Origin: Closterium sp. Naga37s-1
Lineage: Eukaryota > Streptophyta > Zygnematophyceae > Desmidiales > Closteriaceae
Direction of reading: 5' to 3'
DNA length: 64,000 bases
Assembly (NCBI GenBank): GCA_947471745.1
Contig: CANJKZ010000084.1
Span: forward strand, 3,786,001 to 3,850,000
In this document: piece by piece, positions 44,030 to 53,484 of the stretch
How the letters are laid out: each line of letters starts with the position of its first letter
Position numbering within the stretch: position 1 is the first letter of the stretch
The notes under the pieces: model-generated
The model's database searches: none
What the model saw: only the letters and a program-made list of their open reading frames with translations
What the model was told of the DNA's origin: nothing
Translations under genes and position numbers: made by a program

Positions 44030-44700
44030 GGTGCCCTTGGGGGGGCCTCCGCGGTCCCCTCCCGTCGAAGCGCCCGTCGAGGCGCTCTCGGGGACCCGCG
44101 CGGCCTCCCCTCCCGTCGCCCGTCGAGGCGACCTCGGGGACCCGCGCGGCCTCCCCTCCCGTCGCCCGTCGAGGCGACCTTGGGGGCCCGCGCGGCCTCC
44201 CCACCAGTCGCCCGTCGTGGCGACCACGGGGGCCGCGCGCGGTCCCCTCCCGTCGCCCGTCGAGGCGACTTCGGGGGCCGTGCGCGGCCCTCCCCGTCGC
44301 CCGTCGAGGCGACTTCGGGGGGCCCGCGCGGCACCCTCCCCGTCGCCCGTCGAGGCGGCTCTGGGGGCTCGTCGCGGCGCCCTCCCTGGTGCCCGTCGCG
44401 GCGCCCCGGAGGGGGGCCGCGCGGCTCCCTTCTCGTCGCCCCTCGGGGCGCCCTGGGGGCCGTGCGTTTCCCCCCCCCCCCCTTCTGCCTTTCAACTGCG
44501 GCGGCCGCCCCTGGAGCCGCCCGCCACTGCAGCAGCAGCCCCTGGAGCCGCCCGCAACTGCAGCAGCCGCCCCTGGAGCAGCCCGCACCTGCAGCAGCCG
44601 CCCCTGGAGCAGCCCGCACCTGCAGCAGCCGCCCCTGGAGCAGCCCGCACCTGCAGCAGCCGCCCCTGGAGCAGCTCGCACCTGCAGCAGCCGCCCCAGG
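44030..44700. repeat. Tandem arrays inside element I
   Basis: The left array has units of about 44 bp built on CGTCGAGGCGACCTCGGGG. The right array has a clear 31-bp period. Because 31 is not a multiple of three, each frame rotates through three peptide repeats, which argues against coding. Open frames of over 350 codons on both strands here are by-products of GC content. Confidence 0.8.
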
Positions 44701-45485
44701 ACCCGCGCGAGCCGCCTCTGCAGAAGCCCGCCCCGTCCCCCCCCCCCCTCCCCCCCCCCCCGTGCTGCCCATTGCTCCCATTCCACCGTGCGTTCCGCGG
44801 TGGCTGGGGTGTGGGGTGGCGAGCATGGGGGTGAGAGGTGTGGGTTCTCCCCTCCTCCTTTTTCGTCTCCCACTGCTGCAGCTGCCGCTGAGGGGGGTGG
44901 AGGTGTGGGAGTCGTGGGGAGTGGCACTAGGGGGGTGATGTGGGAGTGGAGCTAGGGGTGAAGCAGGGCGTGTGTGAGAGGGGTGTGGGACTGTTGGGGG
45001 AGGTTGAGTGGAGGCTGCCGTCTTGTCGTCCGCAGCACCTGTAGTCCGGGGCGCACTGTCGTGGTAGCTCAGAGAGCCTGCTGCACCTGTTGCCCGTGGG
45101 TCCGTTGCTCCTGCCGCTCGTCGCAGCCGCAGAGCCTGTTACTCCTGTATTCCGGGACGCACTGTCTCGGTAGCCACTGAGAGCCTGCTGCACCAGTCGC
45201 CCGTGGGTCCGTTGCTTCTGCCGCTCGTCGTAGCCGCAGAGCCAGTTACTCCAGTATTCCGGGGCGCTCTGTCTCGGTAGCCACTGTGTCAGCCGCCACT
45301 GTGTCAGCCGCTTCTGTTGCCCGTGTGTCTGCAGCTTCAGTCGTCGCCTCCCATCTTCTCTCCTTTCATAGTCCCTCCTCCTCCTCACTTGCCCTCTGTG
45401 ATAGCCTCTAGCTTTGCTGATAATTATGAACTATTGCTATGACTGCTCATTGTGCTGATTACACCCCACTTTGGCTATGGGGGTG

Positions 45486-45701
45486 TGTCAGAATATGTTG
45501 TTTGTGTAGCCTGCAGTGGGGTACTCTATAGTGAGTACAGCCCCTTAGGGTTTGCTATTTGTATCCTGCTGCTTGCTAGTTCAATCATTCCTTCTCAATT
45601 CTGTTCCTGCACACAATCCTAGCTCGTACTTGGCTCCTCGTTACTAGTCCTACTGTGGCCTAGGCTACTAAGCCTAGGCCGTACTCCTACTACTTCTGAC
45701 A
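45486..45701 (+). repeat. 3' LTR of element I
   Basis: It is 216 bp, preceded by the purine tract CTATGGGGGTG and followed by GTGAG and H sequence. Confidence 0.87.
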
Positions 45702-45706
45702 GTGAG

Positions 45707-47827
45707 GAGCGGCGCGCTGCCGGCCCTCGACACAAGGAACACAGGTAGGGGCAGGCCCCGGAGGAAGGGGAGGGAGGGACCGGGGGAGACCCGAGACAAG
45801 GGTACGGGAGGCCATACCTCGAAGACGAGGCAGGGAGGGGTGACCAAGGCGGTGGTGCCAAAGGAGAGTCTCGTGTGACAGAGGACGACACGAGCAAGGG
45901 GCAGACGCAGGACTAGGCCTGGACGCGGCAACAAACACCTGACCAGATGCGGCTACGTGACGAGACGCAGTAACCGGAGGAGACGCAGTAGTCAGTGTGA
46001 ATAGACTCGACCCAGGCCGACGGGTGAACGTGGCCAGGTGGCGGCCCGTCCGAGAGCAAGTGCAGTGGGTCACACACTGACCTCCAGGGGTGAACTGGTC
46101 AACCCACGCGTCCTGGAGGTCAGCTCCACTCACCAAGTTCGTAGAGAACGAGGGGAGGTGGAGTCCCGACAGTAAGCCCGACGGGGCCGCAGGACACGGT
46201 AAAACCGTGGAAGAGTGCGCAAGGACTGGGCCCCAGAGGGGTCAGCCAGGGAGACTACGACAGGCCGACTGAGCGGCGTGAGTGTGGTGCTGTCGTGAAA
46301 GAAAGAGCGCGAAGCACCAGAGTCAAGTGTGAAAGTGTGCAAGACCTCAGTAGGTGCAGTACCAGAGAGAGCAGACTCACCAGCACCTGGAGCAGCAGAC
46401 TCACCAGTACCTGGAGCAGCAGACGCTCTAGCACCCAGAGCAGCAGCCTCAATGCTCGGGTCGGGCGGAACACTCAGGTAACAGTCACCCTCAGCACTAT
46501 CAGTCACAGCATACATGGCAGCAAGGATAGCATCGAAATCAAGATCAAAGATAGCAACATTCTGCTTAAGCAGATCACCCCAGAAAGGGAGCTCAACAGC
46601 GTCAAGAAACTGGGCGCGCCAGGCATCAGTCAGGCGACCGAAGCAGCGCTGCGCAGTGTATGGCAGCCCGCACGTCTCCCCACGACGCCCGCCGGTGCGA
46701 AGATTGTAAGTGCAGGGACGAGCACCCCCAGACCTCCCACGCCCAGCGTACCACTCACGAAGCTGCTGGGCCGACGGGGTCTCACCGGAACGCGGCTGCT
46801 GCTGGCGCTGGCTACCATCAAAGTCTCCACGCTGCGCGGCTCCACCTCGACCAGCACCACCGCCGCCGCCACCTCCACCACCACCGCCACTGCCTCCACC
46901 ACCGCTGCCGCTGCCTCCACCACCCCCACTGCCTCCACCAAAGCCTCCACTCCCGCCACCACCCCCACCTCCACCGCCACCCCCTCCGCCTCCTCCACCG
47001 CCTCCACCGCCGCCCCCACCGTCCCCTCCACCACCCTTGCCCCCCTTGCCCTTGCTGTTGCGGCGCCTCCCACTAGGAGCAGAAGCAGCCCCGACCTCCT
47101 CAGTGCCAACGAGGTCGACAGCAGCAGCAGAAGCAACAGAGGGGAGAAGGGGGACAGGGGAACACCCCTCAAAGAAAGGGGTGCGACGGTCGCCGTGAGA
47201 AGCACCTACAGCTAAGATACTCTTCTCAGCCGCAGTGAGGCGCTCCTCTAGCAGGTCGACAGTGAGCTCGGTGGGGCAAAGGGAGAGAAAGTGGTCCCTG
47301 ACTGACGCAAGGGAGTCAGGGAGGCGAGTGACTTGGTAGTAAAGGGTGATGTACATGGGGGGGGGGTTCTTGGCACAGAACTCAGTGGGAAGCGTAGCGC
47401 TGTAGCGGGTGTCACTAGTGCGGAGGTGAGTAATGAGGTCAGCGACTGTGGCAAAGGCGGCAAGGTCAGGGAACAGGTACGGCAGCATGAGGTGGCTGAG
47501 GGCAGCAGTGGTAGGGGAGGAGTAGCGCGCTACGACAGCATCGTACAAAGACTTAGCAGTCTTGTACTGGCCAAAATGCGCGCGCTCAGCAGACAGCAGG
47601 TGACTACGAACAGCAAGGCGAGCAACAGCGTCACGAGTGGTCCACTGCGAGCGAATCGTACTGTCAGCAGTGGCAGTAGGTGCAGTAGAGACACCGGACG
47701 TGTGATCGAACAGGGATACCCCATCCCTAGAGTCACACTGAAGAAAAAGCTGTAGGTCGTCAACCCACACGTCAAAGTCAACTGCACGCCCCTCAGCATC
47801 AAAGGTGAGAACAGTAGGGCTAGCCAT
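45707..47827 (-). pseudogene. Element H gag, protease and pre-integrase part
   Basis: Gag starts at 47827 (MASPTVLTFDAEGRAVDFDV) and carries SLYDAVVARYSS, MYITLYYQVTRLPD, a Gly-rich tract encoded at 46850-47050, QLREWYAGRGRSGG and the Cys/His motif CTYNLRTGGRRGETC. Protease TLDSGASRSFF follows near 46310, then GRHLATFTRRPGSSL and the integrase zinc part LLWHHRLGHPSLPRLRGM. This is the most complete A-group gag in the window, staying open for over 500 codons. Confidence 0.83.
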
Positions 47828-48864
47828 AGCAGCAGTAGCAGCAGAGGCAGCAGTAGCAGCAGAGGCAGCAGTAGTAGCAGAGGCAGCAGTAGCCGCAGGA
47901 GCAGTGCAGGCAGGGCAGCGCGGCTCAGTAGGGCGGCGCGACTCGGTAGGGCGGCGCGGCTCGGTAGAGCGGCGCGAATCGGTGGGCGGCGCGGCTCGGC
48001 TGGGAGGCGCGGCTCGGCTGGGCGGCGCGGCTCGGCTGGGCGGCGCGGCTCGGCTTGGCGGCGTGGCTCAGCTCCTGGCGGCGCGGCGTAGCAGGGCGGC
48101 GCGGGTGCTTACCAGGGGCGGGTGCAAGGCAGGGCCGCGACAGCAGGGGCCGTGACTGCAGGGGCCGCGATAGCAGGGGCGGCGACGGCAGGGGCCGCGA
48201 AAACAGGGGCCTCGACGGCTGGGGCCGCGACTGCAGCAGTGGCCACGACGGCAGTAGGGGCCGCGACGGCAGCAGGGGCCGCGACGGCAGCAGAGGCCGC
48301 GACGGCAGCAGGGGCCGCGACGGCAGCAGGGGCCGCGACGGCAGCAGGGGCTGCAGCGGCAGCACGGGCCGCAGCGGCAGAAGGGACCGCAGCGGCAGTA
48401 GGGGCCGCGACGGCAGCAGGGGCCGCGACAGGCGGCGACGGCAGGGTCGCGACAGCAGCGGCTGCGACGGGCGGGGGCCGCGTCAGCTGCAGGGGCCGCT
48501 TCGGCAGTAGGGGCCGCGACGGCAGTTGGTGTTGCGACGGCAGTAGGGGCCGCGACGGGCGGTAGGGACCACGACGGCAGTTGGGGCCGTTTCGGCAGGT
48601 AGGGCGGCGACGGCAGGTGGGGCCGCGACGACAGTAGGGGCCGCGACGGCAGAAGGGGCTGCGACGGAAGCAGGGGCCGCGACGGGCGGCGACGGCAGGG
48701 CCGCGACGGGCCAGCAAAGGCAGGGCCGCGACGGGCCGTACTAGGGCAGGGCGCGAGGCGCGCTTTGGGCAGGGCGCGAAGCGCGCTTCGGGCAGGGCAG
48801 AAAAAAAAAATCGTGGTGGGCCCTAAAAAAAACGTTCCCACTAGGGAACCTGCTCAGAATACCA
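47828..48864 (-). repeat. Leader of element H with minisatellite
   Basis: About 1 kb of leader holds short tandem units: near gag, GCAGCAGAGGCAGCAGTAG-like and GGCGGCGCGGCTCGG units, then 18-bp units of the type GCGACGGCAGCAGGGGCC up to about 48700. The primer site TGGTATTCTGAGC lies at the right edge (48852-48864). No stable gene is present. Confidence 0.8.
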
Positions 48865-48992
48865 TGTTAGAATAGTGAACGGAATGGATGAACTAGAAAG
48901 CAGGTGGGTACAAGTAGGAAACCTAAAAGTGTTGTATCCTATATGAACTACCCCACTACAGCCTAAACAGACTATAGCATATAAGTTTGACA
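48865..48992 (-). repeat. 5' LTR of element H
   Basis: It is 128 bp and differs from 38823-38950 at one visible base. Relic G resumes after the CTGGG duplication at 48998. Confidence 0.87.
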
Positions 48993-48997
48993 CTGGG

Positions 48998-50382
48998 CCA
49001 TTCACAAAACTGGTTGAGGAATACCGCCACTCCAGCAGCGTCCTTGGGAGCCTATTCAGAAGGAATTGAAATTGAATTTGAAGAAGAAACTGCTCAATTA
49101 CCTGAACCAACGGAAGAACCACCACCTCCTATCAAAGGCCCCCAGCTCCTGTCCAGCACAAGCGTAAGAATATAGAACTTTCGCATATCAATGGAGAATT
49201 CCCAACCTTTGAATGTCCAGACGCTCCGCCACAACCACCACAGCAATTCCGGTCATCGACGACTCCATCAACGTCGTTCACTTCGAAGATATTGCTAGAA
49301 CCGGCATCAACGAGCTTCACACTGCCTCCACTCGAGACTTTGCAAAAGATGTTTGTGCCGTCACCGACGAGGCACCTGCAACAATACAACATGAAAAATT
49401 ACAATGGGATAATATCAATCTCTGGCATTAATGACTCGGCCACCCATCTCATATAGTCCTCAAAAGCTGCATCGAAGCAGATCTTTTCAATTTGCAGGCT
49501 TTCCTCTTGCCCAACAGAGCAATTCTTCAACCTAACTCAAATCACCCCATATCCTGCAGCTGCTCTCACTAATCAAACATTCCCTCAAGTACCAGGATCA
49601 CTACACTACAAACCCCTTGACAAATTTTACAACAATATCCTAGTTCTAAAAAAGGGAGGACTCGACGATGAAAGATATACGATACCGTTCATCGACGCCA
49701 GCACTTGCTTCGTCTGTGCCGTCAATGTCGACCTTCGACTGGCTCGTCCTCTGGATCAAGAAGGCCGAACGTGAGTCATGACTCAAGCTCAAAAATTTTC
49801 AAACTGATGGAGGTTTCGAGAACTTTACCAAGGGTTCAAGAACTACTTCGATGCTAAGGGAATAGAGCACCTGGTCTCCCTACCCTACGTACACGAGCAA
49901 CAAAGTGTAGCACTACAGACAAAGAAGAGCCGTGTGAGAAAAATGCGAGCCCTCATGAAGCAGTCTGCGATCCCCATGAGGTTCTGCCCATTCGCAATGA
50001 ACCACGCAGTGCGACTGCACAACATGCTGTCCCCCTCGAGACTTCCAAGCCACATTTCCCCGCACAAAGCCTGGATGGGCAAAACAACCAATGCTCGCAT
50101 TCTTCGAGTCTCCTGCTGCACGGTACGGTACAGACCCACACCGCCCGAACCAGAAAGTTGACTAACCGAGCCCGCTAAGAAATTCACCATAGAATTTCCC
50201 AAGAGTTCAAAGCGGCAATACGGAGCAAGTATATCACCGCGCTAACATGTGCAAGTCGGATCGTACTTGGAATAAGAGTCGATTACCGTTATGTGCGCAT
50301 TCATACAACATGCCCTGCCCTTGCCACGATCCACTGGCATTCATCCGATTCAAACTACAATGGTTATTCATGTCAAACTTGT
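48998..50382 (+). pseudogene. Element G integrase-region remnants
   Basis: An acidic stretch (GIEIEFEEETAQLPEP) comes first. From about 49780 an integrase-core remnant resembles the copia pattern after the second catalytic acid (FKNYFDAKGIEHLVSLPYVH, then NHAVRLHNMLSPSRLPSHIS). Composition matches 36540-38822, and the CTGGG duplication shows the two parts were once adjacent. Heavily decayed. The last 200 bp before K are unassigned. Confidence 0.55.
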
Positions 50383-50511
50383 CAAAATAACGAACGAGAA
50401 TGAATGAACTATGAAAGAGTTGGGTACAAGTACTAACCCTAATTGGGTTGTACCCCTTATGGGCTACCCCACTATAGCCTACAAAAATGTAAGCACTATA
50501 ACATTCTGACA
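50383..50511 (-). repeat. 3' LTR of element K
   Basis: The 129-bp LTR resembles the A1 LTR (shared GGGTTGTACCCCTTATGGGC) more than those of H or L. The purine tract ATGGGGGTG adjoins on the right. Confidence 0.82.
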
Positions 50512-52784
50512 CACCCCCATAGGCAAAGTGGGGGAGAACAAGTGGTCACAAGACCAGTCAAGAAAGCAAAGCAAGCTCAGGGTGGATCACAAAGTCACCA
50601 CACAGTCCGAGCACAAGCAAAGGGCAACAAGGCCAGTTCACATGCAGAGTTATATAAAAGAGAACAAGCAATACAGTTATCATACCCTAGCAAGTGTAAG
50701 CATGCAGGTATATATATAGATCACAGTACAAGCAAAGTCACGCAGTGAGTAAGTGAGGCAAAGTAGGCACAAGGCCTAACACAGTAAAGAAGCGCCGATG
50801 ATCACCAGACGGAAGTGCCTTGGTGGAGATATCAGCAGTGTTGGCCCTAGTGGCCATGTACGCAAGACGAAGCTGGCCACGCTGCTGCAAATCTCAAGCA
50901 AGGAAGTATCGCAGAGCGATTTGCTTCGTTATGTGCTCCAGTCTGTGGTCTTGACACAAGGCAATCATGGCATTGTTGTCTACGTACAGAACTGGAGGCG
51001 AACGAGGCTGCTCTCCCAAATCAGTCAACAGGGAGGTGAGCCAGCGTAGCTCCTGTGCAGCCATGGCCCCTGCGTAGATCTCAGCCTCACAACTGGAGCT
51101 GAGAATTGAAGACGAGCACATACTGCACAAGTAACGAAGTACCCTCTTTGCAACATCCCAATGCACCTTTCGGTGCCTACCGGGAGCCACGTAGCGAGCC
51201 AGGAGGCTGAGAGGGTACGCGAGGTCAGGTCGTGTGCACGTCATCAGGTACATGAGGCAACCCACAAGCTCTGGGTACGGACCACTTGGCTCAACGGACT
51301 TGTTTGAAGGTGGAGCTGAGAGCGAGTGGCCGGTAGACAGAGGAGTGGGCTGTGGCAAGGAGAACTGGAAGCCGAAGCGCTAAAGGACATGGTGCACCAT
51401 GTGTGACTGAGTCAGGGTGATGGTGCGCCGTGCTTTGTCCCGAGTGATCTGCAAGTCAAGATAGCTGCGCAGTTCACCCAGGTCAGTGCAGGTGTGTCTC
51501 TTCTGCAGCTCCGACTTCACAAAGGTCAGTGCCTCGGTGTTAGCAGTGGCAAAGACGAGGTCGTCGACATACACGAGGACGTAGAACGGCGGCAGCGAAG
51601 TGTCGGTGCGTAGAAACAGCGACGGGCCAGCAGTAGAAGGAGCAAACCCAACAACCACAAGTGTAGTCCTCAGTGTGTCGTGCCACTCTCGAGGCGCCTG
51701 GCGGAGACCGTAGACTGGCCGCCGGAGGCTCCACTGAGTACCTGCAGGAAACCACCCAGTGAAGCCAGGTGGGGCGGCGCAGCCAGATCTCCTCGTGCAG
51801 GCTGCTCTGTAAGAAAGCTGTGCTGAAGTCCAGAGAGTGCAACTCGTAGTCACGCTGAGCAGGGACATGCAGCAACACCCGAAGAGTGGTCATCTTTGGG
51901 GTGGGGGAAAAGTTCTGGAAGTAATCAACCCAATGTTGCTGACTGAAGCCTCTAGCAACGTAACGCGCCTTGACCAGGCGGAGAACCCGGCGGCCGCTTC
52001 ACCTTGAAAATCCACATGCCATCGACTATGTTCGCCCGAGACGGGGGAACTGCGTCGACATAGGTGCCCGTAATCGCCTCTGCGTAAGAGCGCGGGGTCG
52101 GGATGTCTGGTGCATCCGGGTCTCCCTCAGGGGCAAGCAGTAAAGTCCGTGGTACAGCAGATGCAAGACACTCAAGGTCCTCCTGCGTGTCCTCAAGGAT
52201 GTCCGTGCCAAGAGCACACTCACCCCCGACGGACGGAGGACTGGCAGACTCAGAATCAGCAACAAGAGCAGTGGCGTAGTCTAGACGACAAGCAGCAGCA
52301 AAGTCAACTAGCTCAGCAACGAGGGCAGAAGCAGCAGTGGACTCAAAAGAAGGGTGAGTGAAAACAGTGGCGAGGAGACGAGAGACAGTGGGACTGGCAG
52401 CATGAGCAAGGTCAGACTCAGGGTAGGGGACGGCAGGAAGAGAGGAGTCAGGAGGATGCGGCAGAGGAACACGTAGTGGAACAGAGGAAGGACGAAGTGC
52501 CATAGCGTGAGTGCCGGGGACAGAAGGAGGACGCGGAGGAAGAACCCTACGACTAGTGCGAACAACGCAAACAGGCAAGGCACGACGAGACTCAGGCTCA
52601 CGAATTTCTGTAAGACCTCCAGTCTGCTCAGTGTAAGGAGAGGGAGCAGGCAGTGGGGAGGCTGGCTATAACGGCGGCTGTGACTGGTCAGGCGGTGGAC
52701 ACAGCAAGGGAGGAGTAAGGCCAGCAGAAGACGGGAGACCAAGAACCTGCTGAAGTAGGGGAACGAAGTACGGTCGCGGCCGCA

Positions 52785-53484
52785 AAGTGCCTCCAGCACC
52801 AGTACCGCCAGACGCAGCACCCCCAGCTCCAGCGCCTCCAGCGCCAGCGCCAACAGTGCCAGTGCCTCCAACTCCAGCGCCAACAGCTCCAGGGTCTCCA
52901 GCTCCAGCTCCTCCAGCTCCAGCGCCACCAACGCCAGTGCCACCAGCTCCAGCACCTCCAGGCTCCGCAGGGTCTCCAGCGGCAGCTCCTCCAGCTCCAG
53001 CGCCCCCAACACTACCGATCCCGGCAGCTCCAGTACCCCTGGTAGGAGCACCTCTAGGACCAGCAGCTGCAGCACCTCCGGTACCACCAGCTCCAGCAGT
53101 AACTCCAGCACCTCCAAGACGAGTAGATCCAACACCTCCAACTCGAGTGTCTCCATCGGCAGAGTCTCCAGCTCTGGCAGCTCCACTCCGAAGGCGTGTG
53201 CAGTGAGCAAACCACTTGCGCAGCTGCTGTGGGGAGAGAGCCTCCAGCCGGGGAGACAGTCGTGGCGAAGCACCCGCAGGACCTGCAGAAGAAGCAGTAC
53301 CCCGAGGCTCAGCACCCCCAGACTCCGCACCCTCAGACTCAGCACCCCCAGGCTCCACACTCTCAGGCTCAGCACCCCCAGGCTCCACACCCTCAGGCTC
53401 AGCACCCCCAGGCTCCACACCCCCACGCTCAGCACCCCCAGACCCGGCACCCTCCGACTCAGCACCCCCAGGCTCCGTACCGTC
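52785..53484 (-). repeat. Element K coding spacer repeats
   Basis: The Gly/Ala/Thr-rich part (52785-53110) and the PGGAE/PEGAE part (53300-53480) both use units that are multiples of three. The right edge of this array is the breakpoint with element M. Confidence 0.78.

Larger units (their letters stand above)
43644..45701 (+). mobile_element. Element I: 2-kb LTR element without genes, inserted in H
   Basis: Two 216-bp LTRs (43644-43859 and 45486-45701) differ at about two positions. The exact target duplication is GTGAG (43639-43643 and 45702-45706). The perfect primer site TGGTATCAGAGC follows the left LTR (43860-43871), and the purine tract CTATGGGGGTG precedes the right one. The 1.6-kb interior holds no element gene, only GC-rich tandem arrays: units of about 44 bp (CCCGTCGAGGCGAC type) at 44030-44470, 31-bp units (CCCCTGGAGCAGCCCGCACC) at 44500-44700, and a 120-bp-scale duplication at 45040-45290. 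It looks whole as a non-autonomous element. Confidence 0.87.
38823..48992 (-). mobile_element. Element H: young A-group copia carrying three foreign pieces
   Basis: LTRs of 128 bp (38823-38950 and 48865-48992) differ at one visible position. The target duplication CTGGG is exact (38818-38822 and 48993-48997). The primer site TGGTATTCTGAGC and the ATGGGGGTG purine tract place H on the minus strand. H contains J (39152-39490), a truncated copy of B (41581-43058) and element I (43644-45701). H sequence proper comprises leader, gag, protease, integrase, reverse transcriptase and RNase H. Coding parts are broken by these insertions and by a few further breaks. H is 10,170 bp in total. Confidence 0.87.
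36313..50382 (+). mobile_element. Element G: old AT-richer copia relic, split by H
   Basis: The 5' LTR ends TTATATCAACA at 36531 and is followed by TGGTATGAGAGC, a copia primer site; its left edge near 36313 is a guess. A decayed gag follows (PFDGKYFYIWSFKFELL), with a zinc knuckle of CX2CX4HX4C type near 37535 (CKYCKKMGH) and protease/pre-integrase remnants to 38822. H is inserted next (exact duplication CTGGG). After 48997 G continues with integrase remnants (NYFDAKGIEHLVSLPY, NHAVRLHNML). Element K starts at 50383. Base composition is clearly less GC-rich than the neighbours, and well over ten breaks mark it as the oldest copia in the window. Confidence 0.65.
50383..53484 (-). mobile_element. 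Element K: 3' half of an A-group copia element
   Basis: The LTR at 50383-50511 (129 bp, TGTCAAAATAACGAACGAG...ACATTCTGACA) is followed by the purine tract, the conserved 3' block, RNase H (about 50790-51120), reverse transcriptase (51120-52640, LVYVDDLVFATANTEALTFV) and the repetitive spacer (52785-53484). At 53484 the minus-strand element ends abruptly against plus-strand sequence of M. The other half and the 5' LTR are not present. Broken, several breaks. Confidence 0.8.

Noticed and set aside
43777-44955. Open frames of 250-360 codons on both strands inside element I
   Set aside because: They arise from GC-rich tandem units with a 31-bp period that rotates through all frames; no domain, and both strands are equally open.
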